Assembly: GCA_003254885.1 (NCBI GenBank)
Contig: QANT01000207.1
Span: forward strand, 1-64,000
Length of the DNA stretch: 64,000 nucleotides
Direction: 5' to 3'
Source of the DNA: Purshia tridentata
Lineage: Eukaryota; Streptophyta; Magnoliopsida; Rosales; Rosaceae
The position numbers were made by a program, and so were the translations under genes. Position 1 is the stretch's first letter; every line of letters begins with the position of its first letter. Shown piece after piece: positions 25,983 through 37,312 of the stretch. The notes under the pieces were generated by a model. That model had not been told where the DNA came from, made no database searches, and was given only the letters and a program-made list of their open reading frames with translations.

Positions 25983-28978
25983 ATGTCGGCGTCTCAGAAA
26001 CAGAGGCGGAGCAACTTCCCGTCGATAACGACGTGCAATGCAAGCAAAACGGCGTCGTACGAGTCCATCGCGGCGGACCTCGACGGCACGCTGCTCATCT
26101 CCCGAAGCTCGTTCCCGTACTTCATGCTCATCGCCATCGAAGCCGGCAGCCTCCTCCGCGGCCTCGTCCTTCTACTCTCGCTTCCTCTCGTCATCGTCTC
26201 TTACCTCTTCGTCTCGGAGGCCCTCGGCATCCAGATCCTCATCTTCATCTCCTTTGCCGGACTCAAGATTCGCGACATCGAGCTCGCCTCCCGCGCCGTC
26301 CTCCCTAGGTAATCCAACCGTTCGATCGGTCTCTCGGTATCTGGAACTGATTTGATTTTGATTTTGGAATTTAATTATTTAATAGGTTTTACGCGGCGGA
26401 TGTGAGGAAGGAGAGCTTCGAGGTGTTCGACAGGTGCAAGAGGAAGGTGGTGGTGACGGCGAATCCGACGTTGATGGTGGAGCCGTTCGTGAAGGACTTC
26501 TTGGGCGGCGACAAGGTGCTGGGAACGGAGATCGAGGTCAACCCCAAGACAAAGAAGGCCACCGGCTTCGTCAAGAAGCCTGGCGTTTTGGTCGGGAAGC
26601 TGAAGCGTTTGGCTGTTCAGAAAGAGTTTGGAGACGAAGTTCCCGATCTCGGCATCGGAGATCGCAGCTCCGACCACGACTACATGTCACTCTGCAAGGT
26701 TCATTCATTATTTGTTTTTTTTTAATTTTGTTAAATATTTTTAATTAGTTGTAGTAAAACCGTGGGACCCATGGTTATAACCAACCCCAACTAACTACCT
26801 GCAGCTAAAACACTTACGTGGTCTTATATAATCTTATTAAAAGAATTATATACGGTGCACTCGCAAAAAGTTTAAAAGTAAGTAATCAAGGCAGGTACTG
26901 CTCATGGATCACTTGGATTAATGCAAACATTTAACTATATATATACAGACACCTTCCAGTGTAGGATTCCATATTTAATCTTAAATGGGGGATTCCTCAT
27001 GGGCCCATTACACATAGTATTTCGATAATCGGAACCGTCTACATTTTTTGTCTCTATTGAAAGATTGTGTTTGCAAAAAATTAGATTAATCGGAGATTAT
27101 TTGACCGTTGATTAATTGATCACAATTTCAAGTGTTTATCGAAATATTTTGTTCATCTACTGATTTGATCAAAGTTCGATAGCTTAATGGTTTCCGATTT
27201 GCTTAATTTTTTGCGAGAATGATCTTTAAATGTAGACCTAGAAAATAGATAATTCGGATCATTTAAATACTCTATGGAATGGGTCCCAATGAAGAATCCC
27301 ATAAATAATATGGGATCCCACACTTGTAGGAGCCTGTATATATATATATATATATACATTGAAATGCTTTCTAAAGGTTTCAAGTTACATTGAATAATCA
27401 TTGACCTACCATGTATATTTGGACCCACATTTTAACCAAATTTTCTACTTCATTACATCTCAATTAATATGGGATTGACTCTTCTGTAGGTACATTTGCA
27501 TTAGACTCTAATAATTTTTATTTTTAAGGAAGGCTTTTATTCTTTACTTGTAGCTTTAGAAATATGGATCCATGCTTTTATTCTTACTTGGAGCTTTAGT
27601 TATATATTTAATATTCAAGGAAAATAATTAAAAAATAAAATTAATTCGTAGAAGTATGACTATATAGAATTATGTAAGTAATTGAATTCATAATATACAA
27701 TTATGATTAAAACAAGTAAAGATCAACAAGACAATGAGAGAATCTAAATCCCTAAAAGATAAATTACAATAGTGCTCCAATTCTATTCAAGCAGTGCTTA
27801 AATCCATTTTGAGTAGTGATCTAATTTTGTGGAGTAGTGGTAGAGATTCAATCACTATTTAAAAAATTACTAAATGGCTTCACCGACACAAATTTTTTGA
27901 CTATATATTATATATTTCCTCCCTACAGAATGAGGATCATTTTGTCTTTAATTATTATATCTGTATCATCATGCCAAAATGAATTCTTCACATACAAAAT
28001 GTAGCATGAGATATACATAATGTATCACTTTGATTACAAATTGTGGTGGTTTTGGTGAGAAGTTAGGTCAAATTAATTAGTTGTTTGCATGATACTATGC
28101 AGGAAGGGTACATGGTGCCCCCAAGCAAGTCAGCCCGTCCACTTCCCCTGAACCGACTGAAAAACCAAATCATCTTCCACGACGGGCGCTTTGTACAACG
28201 GCCGGACCCACTGAACGCCCTGATCACCTACCTCTGGCTCCCTTTCGGTTTCATCCTCTCCATCATGCGCGTGTACATCAACCTCCCCCTCCCAGAACGC
28301 ATCGTCCCCTACACCTACGCCATGCTTGGCATCAAGCTCAAACTTCGCGGCAACCTCCCTCCTCCCCCGTCCCCGGGGTCCCCTGGCAACCTCTACGTCT
28401 GCAACCACCGCACCGCCCTCGACCCCATCATCATCGCCATCGCCCTCGGCCGCAAGGTCTCCTGCGTCTCCTACAGCGTTTCTCGCCTCTCCCGCTTCCT
28501 CTCCCCCATCCCCACCATCGCCTTGTCCCGCGATCGTGCGGCCGACGCTGCTCGCATCTCCGCCCTCCTCCAGAAGGGTGACCTCGTGGTGTGTCCCGAA
28601 GGCACCACGTGTCGCGAACCTTTTCTGCTGCGGTTTAGTGCTTTGTTTGCCGAGATGAGTGATAGGATCGTTCCAGTCGCGATGAACTGCAAGCAGAGCC
28701 TGTTTTACGGGACCACCGTGCGCGGGGTCAAGTTCTGGGACCCTTATTTCTTCTTCATGAACCCGAGGCCCACGTACGAGGCCACCTTTCTCGACCGCCT
28801 GCCCAACGACATGTCGTGCAAGGCGGGGAAGTCGTCCATTGAGGTGGCGAATTACGTGCAGAAGGTGCTGGGGGATGTGCTGGGGTTCGAGCAGACTGGA
28901 TTGACGAGGAAGGATAAGTACTTGCTGTTGGGAGGGAATGATGGGAAAGTGGAGTCCATGTACAATGCCAAGAAGTAA
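25983..28978 (+). CDS. GPAT8: Bifunctional sn-2 glycerol-3-phosphate acyltransferase/phosphatase, GPAT4/8 type
   Basis: A land-plant GPAT that transfers omega-hydroxy or dicarboxylic acyl-CoA to the sn-2 position of glycerol-3-phosphate and then dephosphorylates the product, giving 2-monoacylglycerol for cutin. It is an ER membrane protein. Three exons: 25983-26308, 26386-26698 and 28103-28978, giving 504 residues. The phosphatase domain looks active: D32 and D34 in DLDGTLL, and the distal GDRSSDHD at 200-207. GPAT5/7-type suberin enzymes have degenerate residues here, which argues for the GPAT4/6/8 clade. The acyltransferase domain has NHRTALDP (H315, D320), [19 protein letters not shown] (E379, G380) and [10 protein letters not shown]. 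Hydrophobic segments lie near residues 45-95 and 255-275. The tail [18 protein letters not shown] matches GPAT4/8. Coding exons are strikingly GC-rich beside AT-rich spacers. CYP86A, which makes its substrate, lies 15 kb away. GPAT4 versus GPAT8 cannot be decided. Confidence 0.95.
26946..27336. mobile_element. MITE with long inverted repeats in GPAT intron 2
   Basis: The left end (CAGACACCTTCCAGTGTAGG) and right end (complement CAGGCTCCTACAAGTGTGGG) are imperfect inverted repeats. They stay alignable for about 85 bp inward, through a GGGATTCTTCAT-like block. The element is flanked on both sides by (TA)n, so the target site cannot be read cleanly. No coding capacity is seen. CAGG ends would suit an hAT-type MITE, but this is only a suggestion. 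Confidence 0.7.
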
Positions 28979-30042
28979 ACAAGTGAGTGACTCAAGGTGG
29001 TGATGGGTGCATGGTTTTATTATTTTGAGATTTACTGAGGGTATTGTGATCATTTGGGTTTAGAGGAAGTCTTTTTTTCTTTTCTTTTTTGCCTTTCAGC
29101 CAGTGTTTAGAGAAAGTCTAATTGCTTGCTAAGACGGTCTATTGGTGAAGTGTTGGGAAGGCTATATTGGTCTAAGTGTAGAGAAATTTAATGTGAATTT
29201 GCTTCATGTGATTGATTCATAATTCAGCACCATATGAATATCAAGATGTAACTGTTTACTAATACATGGGTTGTTGGCTAAAAGCAACAGCCACAAAAAC
29301 TATGCTTATGTAATTTGAAAAATTATGTCAATATAGTTTCCTTTTTTATTTGCGGTGTCTAAATTTAGAATCCCCCTGAGAAAATATATTGACAATATTT
29401 ATGTAGTCTTTAAACTTTTGGGTTTAGTGGCACCTCCTCTTGAGGAACAGCTTCCGCACCGGCGGAGAAAGAAAATTTGGTGGCCGAGAGTGGTCAATAC
29501 TGCCACCGCAACCGATTGCCGAGGTGGAAACCGATAAAGAGAAGAGTTCCTTCAACCCCCTTCTCAAGAGCACTCGGGTGGGAGTTTGATGGATTAGAAA
29601 TGATCGATAATTTGTAAAGAAAATAAAAAATAATTACGGTTCAAAAAATTGGGATTAGAATTTAGAACTGAGAAATTGGAATCAAAGACAACGATTCAAA
29701 TTTGATGACTGCATGTGTGCGATTCAACATCAGTGATTGAGCAATCAAAAATTAATGATTTTGTGATTCAAAATCAATGACCGTCACAATCACCATATTT
29801 AGGGTTTAGAGAAGTGAAAAAATTGGATATCTTGCTTACTTCTACAATGTGTCATGATGGCAGTAGCATCAATTATAAGAGTAATTTGAGGCTGATTTTT
29901 AGTTACAATTCACTTTATGCCACTTTGGTCAAAGTAAATTAGTATTATTAAATAGTATATATATTGATAAATACGTAATTATGAAATATTTTATTGATTA
30001 TTTTGTAATTTTCCTTTTTTTTTTTAACTCTGAGTACATTTT
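28979..30042. other. Spacer after GPAT
   Basis: The GPAT 3'UTR, then about 900 bp of AT-rich sequence. A short stretch around 29420-29540 is GC-richer and open for 60 codons, but it has no recognisable domain or splice context. No gene is supported. Confidence 0.55.
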
Positions 30043-30281
30043 GGGTAAATAGCCTTTTTACTCTTTAAATTATTACACTTGTATTAGTTTATTTTCAGAC
30101 TTTTAATTTAGAAAATGAAGAATTCGTACTTTTTTAATTTTGCTAATTAAAACCTCTTTTGTCAATTTACACACTTTTATCCAAATTTATATTTTTAAAG
30201 TACCATATGTCAATCAAGTATAATCATTTTTTAAGGTAATCGATCCCTTTTATTTAAACCTTATTATTTTTTCTTTCTTTC

Positions 30282-33166
30282 TGATAGGATTGTCCCCGAT
30301 TTCTACACTGGAATTTGGAGTGATTCTGCAGGAATCCAATATCAAGGAAAATCCTACCGAAAATTCGGCAGAACCTTCCCTGAAATCGGATTGACCCATT
30401 CTCCAGAAAGACCTGCAAAAGCACTTCTAAACACTCAGCGCCTCAACCACAAACAAAAGGGTCTCCGAACCAAGGTTCAAAACCAATCACTTAAGTATTT
30501 AACTAAATTATTAGAGCGTTACTACAAGTTTAACTAAAGGAATTAAAATTTACAAGGATAGCTAGTTCCTACAAATTACAAAAGTTCACTAGTTTTCCTC
30601 GACGTCCTTGGCTCGACCGTTCCACCACTACAACCTAGGGGAAAATTTAAAACAACAAAAAAAGGGAAAAACTAGTAGGATGACTCAGTGAGTGGACGAA
30701 AATAACAAGGGTTTAAACTTAACTTAACTATAAAAATAACTGGGCACTAAGACCTCACGTCTCTTTTTAAAATCCCTCAGTTATAAATCACTTTCATAAA
30801 ATCCACTGAAAACTCTAAGTAAAAATCCGCATCTGAAATTCATTCTGAAAACTCTGATAAATCGATAAAATTGGTCAAGCTCCCAAAATATCAAATAAGA
30901 ACTGAAATTTATATACTTAAGAATTATCTTTGTAAACTGATATAAAAATAATACTCTCACCCAATTTAATATTCAGCAATCTTGCCGTACATGCGTAGGG
31001 CCCACAACCTACCGTACGTATGCAGGGCCAATAATCCTGCCGTACATGTGCAGAGCCGGAGTTTGTCATACACATGCAGAGCCACTGAATCTGCCGTACA
31101 TGCACGCAAGGTCACCCCCAAATGGCAAGGCATCCCGGCACATGGCCCAAAGCCTACGTGTGTGCCGTGGTGGGTCCCAAAGACTTATATAAACTGATAT
31201 GCCAACAAGGTGTTTTAAAACATTACCAACCCAAAATAATTTTCACTCCAAACCACAATAATTCAAATTCAAAATCTTTTTAGAACTGACGGGAAAATCA
31301 TTAACCAAACTTGAAACTTATAAATTAAATCATTTTCTCAAAAACCAACTGTCACTATAAATTGATAAATAAAATCAATCCTTCAACTTATTCGAGAATA
31401 AATAAGTTCTCAAAATCAATTTTAATAATCAATAATTCATAACTAGCTCAAAACAGGATTCACATTTAAAATTCAATAAACTTCAATAAAATCAAAGTCC
31501 ACTCACAGAGATAGTCTAACTTTGGTCTCCGACTGGATCGTCCTTACACTCGGGAATGTCGCCTAACACGAGAACAACAAGACGTTAGAATACTATTCAA
31601 TTTAAGATCGTAAAAACACAAGTGCACGGTCTAGGCATTACGCTCCGCAAATCTATATTTAACTATAGCCCAACTTATTTTCCGTCTCGACTCAAAACCC
31701 GATACCACTAGCTCGTTTTATCTAGTAAATTTCCCCAATTAACCTCTATTCTACCTAACTTGACCGAGAGTTGTTCAAGTGTCGTTTCAAAACCCAATAA
31801 GTGTCCAATTTCACCTCAAAGTCACTATTTCTCCGATTTTCTTCAAACTAACTATTCTAAATCTCAATCAATTATTTCTAGGGGTGAAAATTCCCAACAA
31901 TTGCAAATAACTTACCAAGATTACCTCAGATTTCTAAGATCCCGAAATGGGCATAAGCCCCAACTATCAAACTTTCAATTTCCTCGAAATTTTCCCAAAT
32001 TTCTCATTCCAATCTTTGATTAAAGGTTCCTAATTACGGAAATTGCCTAAAACACCTCACAATTTGTGATAGATTCCAAAACCCAAGCTAAACCCGAATT
32101 GAACATGAACCCCCAAATTCCAACTTCCAATTTCCATCAAATTTCTCAAATTTAACCCACCAATCGAATCCCTACTCACCTTAAGTTCGTGTCTTACCCC
32201 TCAATTGCACAAAACAACCCATAATTTTACTCAATCAAGGCTAAATCCGAAATGGCCCTGAATCCCCAAATTCTTCATCCACAAATACTCAAAATTACAC
32301 AACCAAACAATAGGGGAAAGGAAGCCCATGGAAAGAGGAAGGAGACTGATCACCAAGAACCTGGGCCAATCGTGGCCGGAAACACTTGGAATCGGCGGAG
32401 GAACTCACGGTGGAGCTGGGCTTCTCGAGCTCGAAGCTACGCGTGGGAGCGACGGCCGGCGAGGAAGGTGGCTGGGGGAGGTTGTTGGCACCAGGGGAGT
32501 ACGCAGGCGACGTGGGTCTGGCCGGAGGAGTGCTGGGTGGTTCGTGGGTCGCGCATGTAGAAGGAGAAAGAGAGATCGGGAGAGAGAAGAGAAAGGGCTG
32601 GGGGTGGCGGGAGAAGGGGCTGGAGTTGCTGGTCGGCGGCAGTGGGTGTCGCCGGAGCTGGGTCAGCGTGGTGGTGGCTGGAGAAATGGGTTGGGTTGGT
32701 CGCACAGGGGAGGGGAAAAGGAGATGTCGGGCTGGAAGGGGTTGTTTTGCGCGTGGGGAGAGGAAAGGAGACAGAAATAAAGGGAGGGGGAGTTCCAGAA
32801 TTTTCTGGAATTAAGACCCACTTCAACATAATTACAAGTTTGCCTCTTTCTTCTCATCTCTGTATTTCTCAGACCGTAGCTCCAAATGATGCATGCTACG
32901 TGTCTACGAACTCGTGGAGTTGAGCTCTACGCAACCATTTCAAAGTCAAGTCTGAGTTCCAAGTATTTTAAAAAGTCAACTTTGCGTCTCTTGTCACGTT
33001 CATAACTTCCTACCCGTGGCTCTAAACAACCCATGCCGCGTGTCGACGAACCCGTGAACTCGAGGCCTTCCTAACGGACCCAAGGTTAAAACTAAAATCT
33101 CACTCAAATCAAAAGTCAACTATGGGCCCACTTTAAAAATTTACTTAGAAGGTACGAGCCGTTACA
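30282..33166 (-). mobile_element. Solo LTR of an LTR retrotransposon (probably Ty3/Gypsy-like)
   Basis: A 2885-bp segment begins TGATAGG, ends CGTTACA (TG...CA rule), and is flanked by a perfect 5-bp target-site duplication, CTTTC, at 30277-30281 and 33167-33171. I see no second copy of the terminus, no primer-binding site or polypurine tract beyond the ends, and no gag or pol domain. A single LTR left after recombination is therefore the simplest reading. The complement starts TGTAACGGCTCG, typical of plant Gypsy-type LTRs, hence the minus orientation. It is a non-coding fossil. Intact target repeats suggest it is not very ancient. Family assignment is tentative. Confidence 0.75.
30979..31109. 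repeat. Short tandem repeats inside the LTR
   Basis: About five degenerate units of 27-28 bp built on the core CTGCCGTACATGTGCAGAGCC. Such internal arrays are common in long plant LTRs. Confidence 0.75.
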
Positions 33167-33591
33167 CTTTCATTCTCCACTAAATTTGGATAAAAAATGT
33201 ATAAATTCTCTTCAATTGGCAAAATTGAAAAACTCCGAGTCTGAAAAAAAATTGATATAAGTTTAATAGTGTGTGAGGTGCAAAATTGTTATTTACCTTT
33301 TATTTATTTATTTATAAATTTAAGTTGAGGCAGTGGTGGGCCGGGCAGGCATTACCATATCCGTCCACCCAAACCCGATATCAAAAAAACCTACAATCCT
33401 TGTCTTCACCCGGCCAAATTTCCCGGGAAAATTGCCGTCCGAACTCCTAATCAGGAGTACTGAACTATCCTTCTACGTCTAAACGTCGCCATTGCAGATC
33501 TCATAGCCACTAGCCACCATCAGAAGCTTTCTGAAGAAGAATAGAGAAGAATTTAGAATTTCTCGTTCGTGTGTGACAGTGACACTGAGCG

Positions 33592-35537
33592 ATGTACTTG
33601 AAGAAGCCCCGATGGATCGAGGGTATACCATCAAAAGCCTCGCCAGAATCAGAACCGCAGCCACCGCAGACCGCCGTCTGCGACCTGGTCAACTCGTTGA
33701 CCCGGCAGCGAGTGTACCGCGAGGTCACCCTTGCGCTCCGGACCGGCCTGAGAGACGTGCGCGCCGAGTTCTCGTTCCTCCGAGTCCGCGGCCTCCGCTC
33801 GCTCCTCAAGTTCCTCCGATCCGTCGCCGAGTCCGACACTACCATCAACCTCTTCTCTCAGACCCAATCCATTCCCGAGCTCCAAGGTCATTCTAAATCC
33901 CTAATTTTTCTCTCTTTTCTTCTAAAAATTTTATTTTCTAATTATTGAAATGGAAAGTGACTGTTTTTTTGTTGGTGACAGTGGTGCCCGCTCTATTTCA
34001 ACACTCGCTGAAAGAGGCGGGTGACGAGGTCGTGCGAAATTTGGATCACATTTTTGGCAACGAGCCTCTGAAAATCACGAGTCCTTCGACCGACGGTGAG
34101 GTCTCGCTTGCGCTTCGGGTTTTGGAAGGCTGTTGTCTGCTTCATCGAGGCGGTGCCGTTTTGGCTCATCAGAACAAGGCTATTCAGGTAGTTCCCATTT
34201 AGCTGAAGAAGCTCAGATAAAAACCCAATAACTAAATACATATAATTTGTTGGTTTTGAATTTGAGAAATGTAGCAGTTTTGTAATTGGGTTTCTGTAGG
34301 TGTTGATGAATATACTACCAACTCGAGGAGTGGTTGAGCAAGGCGCGTGCTTGGATGCTTTGATCGCCATTATGTTGGATTCAGCACCCAATCAAATGGT
34401 GTGTATGCTCAGTTTCATTATATTTGGTTTATGAATGGTGATGATGGGTCTTTTACTCTTTTACACTTTCATTGTTTTTGTGTAATGTTCAGGATTTTGA
34501 GGCATTGAATGGTATTGAGGAAGTTGCGAAGCTCATAAGAGACAAGCAAGTTGATGAAATCCTCAGGTTCTTGTTTATTTTATGCTGATTGATTGTTTTC
34601 TTATGTTAACCTCCATTTCACAGTGTCTAGCATTACGATGTTGAGATGGTACTCTCAATGCCCTGAGTTATGATTTGAAGCTATATCTGCTGACAGTGGT
34701 TTTTTTGGAGGGCAAATACTTTGAAATGAAATTTTCTTGATATGTAATGTGGTAAACGTGAAAATTATGCAACAATAGCTTTATGGTAGCCACATGATCC
34801 TAATTATAGAGGAAGATCCAATTATGACAGAAAAAATCTTGATCACATATCAGATTTTAATCAATGGTACGTTAAGAGACGTTGGTTAATTGTAACTAGG
34901 ATTGATGACTTGGCTTTGCGTTGCTATTCCTCTTAGTTGTCATTCTTTTAGTCTTTAATCAATTCAGTAGCTCTATTAGAGAGTAATATATATACTAGTT
35001 GTATTCAGTCAATTAATTAATGAAATACAAGATTCATTTTGTGCAATGCTTTACTAATCCCTTCATCTTTAATACCATTATTTCTGGTTGTGCATAGGAT
35101 GAATCTCGATAAAACCCTGTCGTTCATTCTAGGCTTCGTTGAGTTATTTTCTCGTGCTCATTTCCTTGTTTGTCTAATGAGTGATGAGGTCCATCTGTTA
35201 GAAATGAGTTAAGAGTTAGCATGTTAAGGTTTATGGACATTGGTCTGCCTAGGTTGGGTCCTTTGTTAATCCGATGCACACTGAAGACCAACATCTGTTG
35301 CTTCTGATTAGGTTAAAATGTGGAGAGTTCTTGCTGCTACTGATCGGGCATGTGAATGGGAGGGAAAGGCCTCCCTTGGCAACTGTACATGAAGAAATAA
35401 GGCGGCTTTTGGGTGAGAAATCTGCTTCCTTGATATGGGCGGCCAGTCAATTTGGTTCGACTCTTGATCCGGAACAGAGACTAACCGCCCTTCAAATTCA
35501 AGCTCGTCGTGTCCTAGAATCCTTGGACCTGTACTGA
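33592..35537 (+). CDS. CDC14/SIN-component-like protein
   Basis: A 299-residue protein resembling the fungal family 'cell division control protein 14, SIN component', a regulatory subunit of the septation-initiation network kinase. It is not the Cdc14 phosphatase. The plant role is not established. Exons: 33592-33886, 33982-34187, 34300-34398, 34493-34566 and 35312-35537, all in phase. The start MYLKKPRWIEGIP is the first ATG in frame. The body is made of amphipathic helices with Leu-rich repeats of ARM/HEAT character (LALRVLEGCCLLHRGGAVLA, VLMNILPTRGVVEQGACLDA). No catalytic motif is visible. It begins 420 bp after the solo LTR ends, so that insertion probably lies within or just upstream of its promoter. 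Family assignment is from recall. Confidence 0.7.
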
Positions 35538-36295
35538 TCTGAACATAGAAAGCACCATAGGCATTTCCCTTTGTTTTCCAAGGAATTCACTATCTGTAAC
35601 CATATTTTTGTCCAGTTGTTTGTTTGTATGGTGCTCTTGGCAACGGCTGATGTTTAAGAACCAAGAATATTTTTGACATTGAGTTGAAGAAACTGTGTAT
35701 TCATATATTTTTGTACAACATAGAGAAACAATCTTGTTTGTTGTTTTGTTTTGTAGCTATAAACTAATTGTAAACCCATTTTTCATTTGCATAATCAAAT
35801 TACTCAAAAGTTGCATAAACCTCCTCTGCTCTCTGAGATTTTTCACCAGCAAGAAAGACCTGAATTTCTTCCTCGGCTGTTTTGTATTCCTCTATCCTTC
35901 ATTAGCTGTCTTGTTCTATGCCATCTTCATGCACAAGCGTATAAGTTGGTCAGTTGAACCTAGTTTCTATTATTATTGGGCTCCAATTCTATCAGCTTCT
36001 CTGCTGCAGTTTTTTCAATTTGAATGTTACCACATTGGACTCAGCCTCCAATCAAAGCACCCTGCAAGAAAAACCTGAGTGGGACGGTCATAATCATATA
36101 ACCAGTTATCCTGTTGATGTGGTGATGACTTTACCCATTCATGAGAAGTTATGTATAAAAAATTTTTCATTTCCAATTTACACCATTCAGTAAAAAAGTA
36201 AAATAAAATTTAAAGCTATTATAAAAGATTAACACATGGTTTTCCTTTGGTGGTTGGATTCACCATAATCAACATAATAACATATTAACATGGTA

Positions 36296-36480
36296 TAATG
36301 CTATTTTTATCATATTTTTATATCATGTTTGTTGTATCATTTTACGTGTCATTATCGTACTGACATGGTATTTTCTTATTTTTAGAGTTTTTATTTTTAT
36401 TTTTTTAGTATCTAATGTATGAATGCCATATAGATTGTCACATAAGATGATATAAAAATGTGGTAAATATAGCATTGTTG
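36296..36480. mobile_element. MITE, copy 2, with 10-bp target-site repeats
   Basis: A 185-bp element with inverted ends: the start AATGCTATTTTTATCATATT pairs with the complement of the end, AATGCTATATTTACCACATT. Perfect direct repeats TAACATGGTA flank it at 36286-36295 and 36481-36490. A 9-10 bp target site points to a Mutator-like (MULE) family. It shares most of its sequence with 11232-11427. Confidence 0.85.
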
Positions 36481-36934
36481 TAACATGGTATGATCATCTC
36501 ATCCAAGTTTTTTGTTCCACATGTAAAGCTATGCCGTAAGAAAATTACTCTAAACTTAAATAAGACGTCCATTTCAAGTAAATATATTTGGCAACCATAA
36601 CAATGGGGGCCACACATTTGACGTCACATTTTACAAGCCCACTTTCCACCAACTCATGTAAGTACGTATACGAGCATTCCACGTTGGCTAAAATTTTGTG
36701 GCGAGAAATGTAAAAAGAAATAAATATATATTAAAACTCAAAAAAAGAAAAAAAAGAAACAAAAAACGTGAAGAACTCCAGTGATCTCAGATTTTCTGAT
36801 TAAATCTCCAAAGTACCCCTAGTCTCACTCTTTTATTATCCTTGTTCCCATCAGCATCCACCGAATATCCAACTTGCATGAAGGGGGATTTGGACAAGCT
36901 TGTCCTTTTCCCTTCCTTCACGAGGATGATACGC

Positions 36935-36940
36935 CACGTG
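36935..36940. promoter_or_regulatory. G-box CACGTG in the PHT4 promoter
   Basis: The context CGCCACGTGTCAGC is a canonical G-box/ABRE, 373 bp before the start codon. bZIP, bHLH and PIF factors bind this motif, which would suit light regulation of a plastid transporter. Function is inferred. Confidence 0.4.
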
Positions 36941-37312
36941 TCAGCCTCTCGACCCGTCTTTCTTCGGGTATAACGCCCACTCAGATTTTTCCCGCTTGTT
37001 TAAATAACAAAAAAAAAAAACGAAGAAAAGAAATTAGATAAAAAAAAATGAAGAATCTGGGAGTTATAAGGTTTGTATGAGATAAAGCCTCTGGTTATCC
37101 TCTCAAAGCTCGAGAGGGTGAAAACGACTGAGAAGCAAGAAGGCTGAGATTGCTGAAAACGGTGCCGTCTCACTCTGCCTTTGAGCTTTTTTGGTTGTTG
37201 GACTCTGAATTCTGAAATGGTGTAAGTCTGTGAGAGCTCGTTGAGCTTGCGGTTTATTCATTGAGCTCAGGCTGCTCAGCCTTGTTGTAATTTAACTTCA
37301 GAGATATAGAAA

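Larger units (their letters stand above)
30043..33297. mobile_element. Older inverted-repeat element split by the LTR insertion
   Basis: Sequence left of the LTR (30043-30190) and the complement of sequence right of it (33185-33297) align imperfectly in the same order. They share GGTAAATA, then TTTTCAGACT, then AATTTTGC-AATT, and end with TTTATCCAAATTTA. These are the arms of a terminal-inverted-repeat element of roughly 360 bp once the LTR is subtracted. Target-site repeats are not clear. Divergence between the arms suggests it is old. Confidence 0.5.
35538..37312. other. Spacer between the CDC14-like and PHT4 genes
   Basis: It holds the 3'UTR of the upstream gene, a 185-bp MITE at 36296-36480, and the PHT4 promoter with a G-box at 36935. 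Open frames around 35695-36080 have no domain and lie in 3' sequence. The 5'UTR of the PHT4 gene probably starts near 37070-37150. Confidence 0.6.

Noticed and set aside
25781-26308. A 175-codon frame overlapping the GPAT start
   Set aside because: It is out of frame with the GPAT exon and its end is an Arg/Pro/His-rich frame-shifted reading of that exon.
28130-29053. A 307-codon open frame on the minus strand
   Set aside because: It lies wholly antisense to GPAT exon 3, is rich in Gly/Asp/His/Arg low-complexity runs, and arises from the exon's high GC3. The + strand encodes a clear GPAT.
32295-32829. Several open frames of 100-150 codons on both strands
   Set aside because: They are Pro/Ser-rich or Gly/Arg-rich mirror readings of a G-rich stretch inside the solo LTR, with no gag or pol features.
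35695-36078. A hydrophobic 127-codon plus-strand frame after the CDC14-like gene
   Set aside because: Phe/Tyr/Leu-rich translation of AT-rich 3' sequence, with no homology I recognise and no splice context.
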